The notes: generated by a model not told the origin, from the sequence alone. Shown: positions 1-6,328, counted from the stretch's first letter. The stretch is 6,447 nucleotides of DNA from an uncultured Clostridia bacterium (GCA_945834965.1 CAMAHZ010000076.1:1-6447); one strand, 5' to 3'. A program made the numbers and translations.

Positions 1-2675
1 AAGATGTTGCCGTCGTCGTCATAGTAGAAATTTACGTCGGGCGTCTTAAACGTAAGCACGTCGTTATTCTCGGAATCGGTGTCGATAAGGTAAACGTATG
101 CGATTGCGCCTTCGCTCACCTTAACCCTTACGCTTACCTTAGAATAGCTGTCGGCAGAGAACGAGCTCTTGTTGCCGATATAGCCGTAGTTGTAGGGGCG
201 GTTATTAGCGATATCCCTTACTGCGTTTACGATAAGAAGAGGCTGATAGGAATACTTTCCTGCAAGTGCGTTCCAAATATCTTCGTTTTCAACGGGTGCG
301 CCTGCGAGATGGGGATATACTTTGCTATACCAGTCTTTATCCTTGTAGTTATCAAGGTTTTCCTTGTTTAAAAGACCTGCGTAGTCGTTGTTGTTAGTGG
401 TATCGTAGTCGGTTGCGGAAGAGCCCGTGGGCTTAACTGCAACGCTGTTACCGTTTGCACCCGTGTAATTAGAAGGAGTAGCAAGGTCGGTTTTAATCTG
501 ACTGCTCGTGCCGCCCTGCTCGCTGTCAAACGCCTTAGAGAAGGTTTCATTCGTCTCGGCAAAGTTGATATCCGCAGAGTTTGAAAGCCCCGAAGTGTAA
601 CCGTATACGTCCTTATCAAGGTTCATAACGGAAAGGTTTGCAATAGCAATCCAGCCGTACTTGTAATCGTTTGCGGTAGTACCCTTAATAGTGGTGTTAC
701 CGAGATTAATCTTTATACCAAAGCTCTTGCCGTCAACGCCGGAAGTGTTGCTTATTCTTAAATAGCACCTTACCCAACCGTCGTAGATATCCTTTTCATC
801 GCCGAAGTCGGTGGTGGACTGGGTTGTCGTGTCAAGATTGAAACTTGAAGAATTATCTTCGTCCATCTGGTCGTAAACGGTTATCGTAGCCGCCGTTTTA
901 GAGCTGAAGTCGGAAGTCTTAAGCCAGAACGAAATAAGCTTGTACTCGCCGTCGTCGATAATAAACGTGGGGTCGGTATTGCCTATTCTCGTTTCGTATG
1001 CCGCACCGTTTGCGCTGAGCATAATCAACGTCTTTGCCGAGTGCGCTTTTACGCCGGGTAAGTTGCTTGCCGACTTAAGGGAGTCGGTTAACAGCTGGTT
1101 GTATTCGAAACCGCTGACGTTAAGCGACCACTCGTTGGTGACGTCAGTTAACGCAAGCAAGTCGGAACTTACGGTTAAGCCGTTATTCTTAATATTTGCA
1201 GGCAATTTAGCGTTTTCAGCGCCGTTATTCAACGAACCGACGCCGATTGACTTAACGCCCGTATTTTTAGAAGAAATATACTTATCGGAGTCAACGGTAA
1301 GACCGGAGTTTACGTTGCTTGAAGTCAAGTTAATCGTATTTGCTTCGGTGCTTGCAAAGTTGATAAAGAAGTTCCTATCCTGCGAATTGTTAGGTCCAAC
1401 GTACTCGGTAAGACTGCCGTCGGGTGCGTTGGTCTGGCTTACGGGTACGTCAACCCTGAATCCCATCTTAGCGTCTGCGGCAAGGGGATAGCAGGTGTTT
1501 GCGATATCGTCTGCGCCGTCGGTTGCCCTGATTGTGGTATCAAACGTTGAGTTGCTCTCTTTAAGTAAATCAAGGTTACGGTATTTTTCAAACGTGATAT
1601 CGTCGAAGAAAGCGTAGCCTTCAACCGTCTTAGTACCGTTGTTGCTGTTGTCGCCTAAGCCAAGGGTAAGGCTTATTTCGGTGGTTGCAAAGCTGCTTGC
1701 CTGAACGTACACGGTGTACTGTACCCAGCCGTTATCTGCGGCAAGTGCAGTAACGTTTCCTTTGTCGTCAACCGTATCGGGGTTAAGAACTTCGGTATTG
1801 ATATTCTTAATAGTAAAGCTGTCTAAGCTGTTGCCGCCGACTGATGAGTTTACTTTAATGTAAGCGCCCTTTTCGGAAGTCGACTTAGTGCGCTCGCCTG
1901 CGCCGTTATCGCAGTAAAGCTCTGCCGTTTTAACCCAAACGGAGATTTTACAGGTGGTGTTGGCTTCAAGTGAAATTTTGGTATTCGACTCGAAATAGCC
2001 TTCGGTACCGCGGAAGTAGTTGTTGCGGAAGTTGTGCAACATTAATACGCTCGTACCGATTTCGTTTTTGTACTCGGCGTCGGAATAAACCTTTTCGTCT
2101 TTGGTGTAAACGTCAGCCGTTGCGCCGTTTTCATTCACGTAGACGTACTTGTTATTTTCGCTGTCCCAACGCAGGTTGTGGGTGTTGGGGTTGGCGATAT
2201 AAGCCTTCTTGTCATCGTCATCGTTGTCGGTAGTGCTATCTTCAAGAGCGTCGTGCATGTTCTTATAGAGCATATCGTCGGTCAACGCGCCGTTATAGTC
2301 CTTTTTATTCTCGTCGTCGCTCGATAAATCGTCGTTAGCTTCAAGCGTTTCAGGCAGAGCGGGGTCGGTGAGATAATCCCAACCTTCCTTGCTCGTCTTT
2401 ATAATACCCGACATAGATGAAGAATTAGTTCCGCTATAGGAAAAATCCCAACTGTCAGGCGTGCTGATGGGGTATAAACCGTCGTTATCGTCGTAGAATT
2501 CAAAGTTGCCGTTTTTAATAACCTGCAAATCTTCTTTGGTGGTTACCTTATCGTCGTCATCGTCGTCCGTAGTGTTCTGGGCGCACGCCGCCGTCATGCC
2601 GATTAAAAGCGACGTGGTAATGGCGGTCAAGCCGAACGCTGCTTTTTTAAATTTTGAGCTGAAATTACCCTTCAT
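1..2675 (-). CDS. Giant surface lipoprotein with repeated beta-sandwich-like modules, C-terminus beyond the window
   Basis: The frame is open from an ATG at 2675 to the left edge with no stop, giving 891 codons of an incomplete gene. The start has a good ribosome site (AAAGGTGA, 2679-2686). The N-terminus is a lipoprotein signal: basic residues up to K11, a hydrophobic stretch 12-29, then a lipobox-like MTAAC with Cys31 as the predicted lipidated residue. An acidic linker follows (six Asp at 37-42). From about residue 52 (NGNFEF) the protein looks like Asn/Asp/Ser/Thr-rich extracellular beta-sandwich modules of carbohydrate-binding type. Module 1 has KISVWVKT (W247), GWVQYTVYV (W317) and FFDDIT (356-361). 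Module 2 has LISFWLKT (W584), GWVRCYLRI (W634) and GWIAIANL (W675). A third begins near residue 845 (KVSVRVKV). No catalytic domain is visible in the part present. Surface glycan or host-polymer binding is inferred; lipoprotein status is fairly sure, the function is not. Confidence 0.88.
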   Translation of the reverse strand, partial: MKGNFSSKFKKAAFGLTAITTSLLIGMTAACAQNTTDDDDDDKVTTKEDLQVIKNGNFEFYDDNDGLYPISTPDSWDFSYSGTNSSSMSGIIKTSKEGWDYLTDPALPETLEANDDLSSDDENKKDYNGALTDDMLYKNMHDALEDSTTDNDDDDKKAYIANPNTHNLRWDSENNKYVYVNENGATADVYTKDEKVYSDAEYKNEIGTSVLMLHNFRNNYFRGTEGYFESNTKISLEANTTCKISVWVKTAELYCDNGAGERTKSTSEKGAYIKVNSSVGGNSLDSFTIKNINTEVLNPDTVDDKGNVTALAADNGWVQYTVYVQASSFATTEISLTLGLGDNSNNGTKTVEGYAFFDDITFEKYRNLDLLKESNSTFDTTIRATDGADDIANTCYPLAADAKMGFRVDVPVSQTNAPDGSLTEYVGPNNSQDRNFFINFASTEANTINLTSSNVNSGLTVDSDKYISSKNTGVKSIGVGSLNNGAENAKLPANIKNNGLTVSSDLLALTDVTNEWSLNVSGFEYNQLLTDSLKSASNLPGVKAHSAKTLIMLSANGAAYETRIGNTDPTFIIDDGEYKLISFWLKTSDFSSKTAATITVYDQMDEDNSSSFNLDTTTQSTTDFGDEKDIYDGWVRCYLRISNTSGVDGKSFGIKINLGNTTIKGTTANDYKYGWIAIANLSVMNLDKDVYGYTSGLSNSADINFAETNETFSKAFDSEQGGTSSQIKTDLATPSNYTGANGNSVAVKPTGSSATDYDTTNNNDYAGLLNKENLDNYKDKDWYSKVYPHLAGAPVENEDIWNALAGKYSYQPLLIVNAVRDIANNRPYNYGYIGNKSSFSADSYSKVSVRVKVSEGAIAYVYLIDTDSENNDVLTFKTPDVNFYYDDDGNI

Positions 2676-2678
2676 TTT

Positions 2679-2686
2679 TCACCTTT
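2679..2686 (-). promoter_or_regulatory. Ribosome binding site of the lipoprotein gene
   Basis: On the minus strand this reads AAAGGTGA. Its AGG core is six bases from the ATG at 2675. It supports 2675 as the start of the long leftward frame and agrees with the signal peptide beginning there. Confidence 0.75.
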
Positions 2687-2761
2687 ATAATAAAGTTAGT
2701 GTCATCTTCAAAAACGAACGGACAAAAACGCAATATTGCCCGTCTGTTCTCATACCTACTT

Positions 2762-2790
2762 ATTTTAATATAAAAGCGATTTTTTTGCAA
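2762..2790 (-). promoter_or_regulatory. Probable vegetative promoter of the lipoprotein gene
   Basis: On the minus strand there is a -35 box TTGCAA (2785-2790), a 17-base spacer and a -10 box TAAAAT (2762-2767). Both boxes are close to the housekeeping sigma consensus and the spacing is ideal. Transcription would start near 2755, leaving a leader of about 80 bases before the ATG at 2675. That leader contains the palindrome GCAATATTGC (2731-2740) inside weakly paired flanks, but no recognisable riboswitch. Confidence 0.55.
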
Positions 2791-2806
2791 CTGATTATCG
2801 TCGCCG

Positions 2807-2866
2807 TTGGCATAAAAAAATTCATTATTAATAAAAAATTGCAAAAACTTTTTATATATTTAGTTT
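2807..2866 (+). promoter_or_regulatory. Weak candidate promoters for the split TauE/SafE genes
   Basis: Two alternatives can be read rightward in this AT-rich stretch: TTGGCA (2807-2812) with TAATAA (2829-2834) at 16 bases, or TTGCAA (2839-2844) with TAGTTT (2861-2866) at 16 bases. The first matches consensus better. AT-rich DNA yields such matches by chance, so only the general location is supported: upstream of the gene at 2892 and divergent from the lipoprotein promoter. Confidence 0.3.
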
Positions 2867-2891
2867 ATTAGGTAGATTATGGGCGTAAAAA

Positions 2892-3248
2892 ATGAAAAGC
2901 AACTTTAAAAAGGCGATAATAAGCGGCGTGGGCTTAGGCGCTGTCAACGGCTTTTTCGGCGGTGGCGGCGGAATGATTGCCGTGCCTATTCTTTCCGGCG
3001 CGCTGGGGTATTCGGGCAAGCAAGCGCACGCAACTGCAATACTTGTAATCGCCCCCGTGTGTCTCGTTAGTGCGCTAATCTATATAATAGGCGGCTTTAC
3101 TCGTGCAGACGTAATTATACCCGCAACGATAGGCAACGTTACGGGTGGGCTCGTGGGTGCGGAATTGCTCGGAAAAATACCCGAAATCTGGACGGATTTA
3201 ATCTTTATTGCCGTGCTTATAGTTGCAGGCGTAAAGATGGTTATTTAG
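2892..3248 (+). CDS. TauE/SafE-family permease, N-half subunit (half-length)
   Basis: This 118-residue, very hydrophobic protein corresponds to one half of a TauE/SafE-type exporter, a family that usually has about 250 residues and two homologous halves. It shows four likely membrane helices, roughly residues 8-34, 46-67, 74-95 and 98-118. The first carries the family's glycine-rich signature, GFFGGGGGMIAVPIL, and the second starts with AHATA, equivalent to the conserved A-x-A-T segment. Family members export or import sulfite, sulfoacetate and other small organic anions; the substrate here cannot be told. It ends after the fourth helix, 17 bp before the partner gene, so the two are probably co-transcribed and form a heterodimer. 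Upstream there is only a poor ribosome site (AGG at 2870-2872, far from the ATG), so the start is less certain than the product. Confidence 0.82.
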   Translation: MKSNFKKAIISGVGLGAVNGFFGGGGGMIAVPILSGALGYSGKQAHATAILVIAPVCLVSALIYIIGGFTRADVIIPATIGNVTGGLVGAELLGKIPEIWTDLIFIAVLIVAGVKMVI

Positions 3249-3251
3249 GAG
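3247..3251 (+). promoter_or_regulatory. Ribosome binding site of the second half-permease gene
   Basis: AGGAG overlaps the TAG stop of the preceding gene and lies 14 bases before the ATG at 3266, a rather long spacing. Its position suggests translation of the second gene is coupled to termination on the first. Confidence 0.45.
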
Positions 3252-3265
3252 CTCTTTAAATTAAT

Positions 3266-3652
3266 ATGTCTTTTATTTTGTTATTGTTAACGGGTTTTGC
3301 CGCAGGCGTTTTCGGCGGTATGGGAATGGGCGGCGGCACGGTGTTAATACCTGCATTAACCTTGATTTTAGGCGTGGAACAACGCCTTGCTCAGGCGACT
3401 AACGTTATAGCCTTTTTGCCGATGGCGGCGCTCGTATTGCCAAGGCATAAAAGTAACGGGCTGTTAAGGACGGACGGCGTTCTCGCTTTAATTATCCCTG
3501 CGTTGATATCCACGGCAATTTTCAGTCTTTTAATGGCTGTCTTTCCAACTTACGCCTTGAGAAAAGCTTTCGGCGTATTTTTAATCGTGCTTGCCGTAAA
3601 ACAGGCGTTTGCCTTAAAGGGTAAATTCAGTCGGAATAAACAAAAGAATTAA
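3266..3652 (+). CDS. TauE/SafE-family permease, C-half subunit (half-length)
   Basis: This 128-residue membrane protein is a paralogue of its upstream neighbour and matches the other half of a TauE/SafE permease. It has four likely helices, about residues 2-29, 42-60, 69-91 and 95-113, and a basic C-terminal tail. GVFGGMGMGGG in the first helix is the counterpart of the glycine-rich signature in the partner, and AQATN before the second helix matches the partner's AHATA. It lies 17 bp downstream of the partner in a different frame, with its own Met and ribosome site, so this is a split gene pair and not an obvious frameshift of one gene. A working carrier probably needs both subunits; the transported anion is unknown. 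The end overlaps the convergent spoVB by four bases, and both stops lie in one palindrome. Confidence 0.82.
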   Translation: MSFILLLLTGFAAGVFGGMGMGGGTVLIPALTLILGVEQRLAQATNVIAFLPMAALVLPRHKSNGLLRTDGVLALIIPALISTAIFSLLMAVFPTYALRKAFGVFLIVLAVKQAFALKGKFSRNKQKN

Positions 3653-3658
3653 TTCTTT
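3643..3658. repeat. Perfect 16-bp palindrome spanning two convergent stop codons
   Basis: AAAGAATTAATTCTTT is a perfect palindrome centred between 3650 and 3651. It encodes Lys-Asn-stop on both strands: the end of the half-permease (plus) and the end of SpoVB (minus). It has no GC-rich stem and no loop, so it is not a standard intrinsic terminator, although A/T runs follow on each side. It is the only structure between the converging transcripts. Confidence 0.7.
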
Positions 3659-5154
3659 GAAAAAATCTTTTTAAATGGTCTTGCGGAAATCATTTCCATT
3701 GCGTAAAAAGCTAATAGAGCAAACAGGCTTGAACCGCCGCCGCAGAGTAAAATCTTGACGATAAGCGGCAATACGCCCTTTAAAAGGTTTGAAAATAGCA
3801 CGCCGAAAATGCAGGCGAGTACGCATATTATTCCGCACCGTACGGCGTAGCCTGCGTAATTTATCTGCGGACAATTTTTCTTTAAAAGCCGTAAGTTCAG
3901 TACCGCTGTGATTATAAAGTTTAGCGTAATACCAAGCATATAGGCGTAAATTCCCAAAAAATGGGTCAAGCCGAAAATGCTTGCAAGCATAGCGGCTGCG
4001 CCTATAAAGAAATAAATCAGCGTTTTAATTTCATAGTGCATAGAGTTAAGTACCGTAGTCGTAATCATAGAAAGGCACATCGGCAGCATCATAAACGAAA
4101 AATTACTGATTATTTCGCCGCTCAACGCGTTATCGTATAGAAACAACCCGACGTCTTTACCTTCCGTAAAGAGCAAGGGAATCAAAACCGTGGCTATCAA
4201 AACCGAGCTTTTTAGCGTCTTTTCAATATCCCGTTTGAGTAAATCAGTGCGTTTTGAGTAGAAATTTTCGCTCATCTGCGGCGCAACGACGACGGCGATA
4301 GAGCTGATTAAAGGGCTTGGAATGAATAGTACGGGAACGCTCATTCCGAGTACCGCACCGTATATTGCAAGCGCTTGAGAGTTGCTGTAACCGCAAGCGT
4401 AGGTAAGCAGCGCAGGCAAAAACATTGCTACGCAGGAATTTAATATCGACGTTGAAGTGCGCATAGCCGTAACGGGCAGAGCCGCCGTGAATAGCGGCTT
4501 AAATTGACCTTTGGGGTTTACGAACTTTCCGCCCGTGTAAAAATACCAGAACAGCGAAACGGCGAAAGAGAAAACGTAGGAAATTAGTACGGCGATAACC
4601 GCGGCTTTTGCGCCGCCTTCGGCAGTAGACGCAAAACCTATCAAAACGCAACCGCACACGACCATAACCGCATCTTCTGCAAGCTCTATTACGCTATAGG
4701 GCAAAAACTGCATATTACCCCAGAACGAACCCCTGATAACGGCATAAACGGAAGTTAAAATAAGCCCCGGCAAAAGAATGAGAAAGATATTTACGTAATC
4801 TCTGTCGGGGAAGAGAAAGGAATATAAATCTTTACCAAAGAACAGGAAAAGGGCTACGGGAACGGTGAATAACAGCGAACAAATCACACCCGAAGTTACG
4901 ACGGCGTGTCTTGCATGCGGCTTGCCCGTTGCGCTATTTTTGGCAATCAGGCGTGAAACCGTCACGGGAATACCCGTAGCCGCAACGGTCAAAAATACGG
5001 AAAATACCGAAAGGCAAATTTGATAAATTCCCAAACCTTCTGCGCCTATTGTACGTGATAGAATAATTCTGTAAATAAAGCTAAGCGTCTTTTCAATAAT
5101 AGAAAATATAGTAACCTGAGCCGCAGACCTGTAAATATTTTTTCTCATCAACAT
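3649..5154 (-). CDS. spoVB: SpoVB-type polysaccharide/lipid flippase (MOP superfamily)
   Basis: This 501-residue integral membrane protein with about 14 predicted helices is close to the usual SpoVB length of roughly 520. The N-terminal part (about residues 13-73) is typical: SFIYRIILSRTIGAEGLGIYQ, then a helix and a GIPVTVSRLIAKN segment. The central GYSNSQALAIYGAVLGMSVP, followed by LFIPSPLISSIAVVVAPQMSE, is also characteristic of the SpoVB/YtgP group. Relatives such as MurJ move lipid-linked cell-wall precursors across the membrane. SpoVB of Bacillus subtilis is needed for the spore cortex and is thought to flip a precursor there. YtgP-like paralogues are close enough that the symbol is a family call. 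Translation is MLMRKN from 5154; the Met at 5148 is an alternative, and neither has a clear ribosome site. The gene diverges from the LysM gene and converges on the half-permease gene. Confidence 0.88.
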   Translation of the reverse strand: MLMRKNIYRSAAQVTIFSIIEKTLSFIYRIILSRTIGAEGLGIYQICLSVFSVFLTVAATGIPVTVSRLIAKNSATGKPHARHAVVTSGVICSLLFTVPVALFLFFGKDLYSFLFPDRDYVNIFLILLPGLILTSVYAVIRGSFWGNMQFLPYSVIELAEDAVMVVCGCVLIGFASTAEGGAKAAVIAVLISYVFSFAVSLFWYFYTGGKFVNPKGQFKPLFTAALPVTAMRTSTSILNSCVAMFLPALLTYACGYSNSQALAIYGAVLGMSVPVLFIPSPLISSIAVVVAPQMSENFYSKRTDLLKRDIEKTLKSSVLIATVLIPLLFTEGKDVGLFLYDNALSGEIISNFSFMMLPMCLSMITTTVLNSMHYEIKTLIYFFIGAAAMLASIFGLTHFLGIYAYMLGITLNFIITAVLNLRLLKKNCPQINYAGYAVRCGIICVLACIFGVLFSNLLKGVLPLIVKILLCGGGSSLFALLAFYAMEMISARPFKKIFSKN

Positions 5155-5161
5155 ATTTTAC

Positions 5162-5188
5162 AGGAGAAATTTAGCGAATATGCGCTAA
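5162..5188 (+). promoter_or_regulatory. Ribosome-site-like AGGAGA followed by a two-codon minicistron ATG-CGC-TAA
   Basis: AGGAGA (5162-5167) is followed 12 bases later by ATG CGC TAA (5180-5188). The TAA is immediately followed by TTG (5189), which opens, in the same frame, the continuous reading frame of the LysM gene. This could be a tiny leader cistron, the remnant of an original start lost to a nonsense mutation, or chance. Confidence 0.3.
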
Positions 5189-5236
5189 TTGTTACGATTA
5201 TTAACCGCAATTTGTCTGAATGAATATATTGATAAT

Positions 5237-5509
5237 ATGTTTTCGCTAAACGTTGAAAGGGGTAAATTTATCGTCGTACGCGGCGGCGAAAGTGCGACCG
5301 AGCTTATGGATATATATAAAATGCCTATAGACGGCGACTTGTACGAAGGCAGAATTATCGAGCTTTTGCCCGTAACAGGGTATTGTTACGCTCAAGTGGG
5401 CGACTCGTACGAAAAGATTGCGCATAGGGAGAATTGCAACCTGCAAAAGCTTATTGATTTGAACAAGAACACAATAATCTATCCGACGAAAAGAATTTGG
5501 CTGCCGTAA
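5237..5509 (+). CDS. Small double LysM-like protein without signal peptide
   Basis: From the ATG at 5237 this encodes 90 residues. The frame is open back to a TTG at 5189, which would add 16 residues. Neither start has a convincing ribosome site; I prefer 5237 because the domain begins right after it. The C-terminal half is a recognisable LysM-like unit: YCYAQVGDSYEKIA (49-62), then LIDLNK and a IIYPTKRIWLP ending (80-90), matching the usual Y-x-V-x-x-GD-S/T pattern, central Leu/Asn and closing Pro. The N-terminal half (FIVVRGGESATELMDIYKMP, about 11-30, to IIELLP at 40-45) looks like a second, degenerate copy. LysM domains bind the N-acetylglucosamine backbone of peptidoglycan. The lack of a signal peptide and the divergent spoVB neighbour fit a spore coat or cortex protein made in the mother cell; that role is inference. 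Confidence 0.72.
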   Translation: MFSLNVERGKFIVVRGGESATELMDIYKMPIDGDLYEGRIIELLPVTGYCYAQVGDSYEKIAHRENCNLQKLIDLNKNTIIYPTKRIWLP

Positions 5510-5548
5510 CTAAACGCGGCAAAGCGGCATATACTAAAGTAACCGATA

Positions 5549-5574
5549 CGGGCAAAAAACGGCGAAATTGCCGT
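5549..5574 (+). other. Two alternative, mutually exclusive hairpins between the LysM gene and the Cys-containing gene
   Basis: ACGGCG-AAAT-TGCCGT (5559-5574) forms a 6-bp stem including one G-T pair. The same right arm can instead pair with CGGGCAA at 5549-5555, with one bulged G. No T run follows, so a standard terminator is not supported. The structures lie in the 112-bp spacer after the LysM stop. Confidence 0.3.
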
Positions 5575-5588
5575 CAATGTACCGTAAA

Positions 5589-5603
5589 TAATACGTCGTA
5601 TTA
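5589..5603. promoter_or_regulatory. Perfect dyad TAATACG-T-CGTATTA, operator-like
   Basis: A 7+7 bp inverted repeat with a single central base ends eight bases before the ribosome site of the gene at 5622. Its size and symmetry resemble a binding site for a dimeric repressor. It could also fold into a tight RNA structure only poorly, because one base is too small a loop. No good promoter can be paired with it by eye: TTGCCG at 5568 and TAATAC at 5589 are only 15 bases apart. Confidence 0.4.
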
Positions 5604-5611
5604 AAAATAAC

Positions 5612-5617
5612 GGAGGT
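5612..5617 (+). promoter_or_regulatory. Strong ribosome binding site of the Cys-containing protein gene
   Basis: GGAGGT lies four bases before the ATG at 5622. It is the closest match to the Shine-Dalgarno consensus in the window, fixes the start codon and suggests high expression. Confidence 0.8.
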
Positions 5618-5621
5618 AAAA

Positions 5622-6278
5622 ATGTCGTTTTATTCAAATTTTCAATCGGATAAATGCCCGGGCACAGTAAACGGCAACCCGCTTAACGGATTAAATGAAA
5701 AAGTGTGCATACAGGCAAAAAAGATATTCGACGCCTGTATTAAACAGGTTCAGATAGAAAACTACGCCTTAGCAAGCGGTACGTTTGACCCTGAAAAGTA
5801 TGCAATGCCACTTAACTTTATAAGCGCACGTTCTACGGGTGAAAAGTCCACGATAACCAATGTCAACGTCGAACGGCTTGCAGATAAGCAAGGTTGCGCA
5901 AGGGTGCAGGCGACCATATCAATTCCCGTAGAAGTCGTCTATACCGACGCAAACGGGGTGGAAGGGATAATGACAACGAGCATCTCTCTCAACGAGGACG
6001 TTTTGTTGTTCGTACCTGCGCCTTCAATAATGCCGTTTACAATCGAAGCGCAGGCGTCGGCGGTGGCGGCAGAAGGCAATTTTGACCAGGGTGTAAACTC
6101 GTTCACGGTCAACGTATGCATAACGGCTATACTTAAAGTTGCAATTGACGTAGAGCTTTTAGTGCCTAGCTACGGCTACTGCGCAATACCGCCCGCACAG
6201 GACTACTCAAAGGAAGTGTGCGCAGGATTTTTTGAGTTGCCGCTCTATCCCAAGGGCAAAAATTGCAACTGTAAATAG
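5622..6278 (+). CDS. Conserved clostridial-type Cys-containing protein of unknown function, possibly spore-envelope
   Basis: This encodes 218 residues with nine cysteines (12, 29, 39, 92, 166, 187, 200, 215, 217) and no signal peptide or membrane segment. The N-terminal part contains VCIQAKKIFDACIKQ (28-42). A beta-rich middle follows (VQATISIPVEVVY, 95-107, and SLNEDVLLFVP, 122-132), then EAQASAVAAEGNF (142-154), a hydrophobic strand pair (VNVCITAILKVAIDVELLVP, 163-182), GYCAIPP and a CNCK tail. From memory this order resembles an uncharacterised, roughly 200-300-residue protein family of spore-forming Clostridia, but I cannot name a domain entry. The perfect ribosome site indicates strong expression. 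Cys-rich, signal-less proteins beside spore genes are often coat or exosporium components, and the SpoVB and LysM neighbours fit that, but direct evidence is absent. The gene seems intact, with its own upstream dyad and a downstream hairpin. Confidence 0.8.
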   Translation: MSFYSNFQSDKCPGTVNGNPLNGLNEKVCIQAKKIFDACIKQVQIENYALASGTFDPEKYAMPLNFISARSTGEKSTITNVNVERLADKQGCARVQATISIPVEVVYTDANGVEGIMTTSISLNEDVLLFVPAPSIMPFTIEAQASAVAAEGNFDQGVNSFTVNVCITAILKVAIDVELLVPSYGYCAIPPAQDYSKEVCAGFFELPLYPKGKNCNCK

Positions 6279-6328
6279 GTGTTTAAATACTTAGTTTAAC
6301 TGCAAAAATCAAGTGACTTGCAGGTTTT

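Noticed and set aside
368..619. Minus-strand open frame of 83 codons, with a similar one at 1439-1624
   Set aside because: Both lie inside the lipoprotein gene in other frames and have Arg/Thr/Leu-rich products typical of shadow frames.
940..1491. Long plus-strand open frame of 183 codons
   Set aside because: It lies wholly antisense to the lipoprotein gene, has no ribosome site and no recognisable domain. It arises from the codon bias of the gene on the other strand.
2506..2871. Plus-strand open frame of 121 codons crossing the lipoprotein start and spacer
   Set aside because: It overlaps the signal peptide, ribosome site and promoter of the lipoprotein gene, its product has a low-complexity Lys/Ile-rich end, and nothing supports translation.
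2879..2908. ATG at 2879 as a start for the first half-permease gene
   Set aside because: It is in another frame and reaches a TAA after nine codons. The ATG at 2892 gives the family-like protein.
2892..3652. One frameshifted full-length TauE/SafE gene
   Set aside because: Each half is complete with four helices, the second has its own ribosome site and Met, and the first stops right after its last helix. A true split pair is more likely, though raw reads should confirm it.
5559..5574. Intrinsic terminator after the LysM gene
   Set aside because: The stem is short and is followed by CAATGTACC instead of a T run.
5939..6121. Minus-strand open frame of 60 codons, and a plus-strand one at 5894-6085
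   Set aside because: Both overlap the well-supported Cys-containing protein gene in other frames and have no ribosome site or domain.
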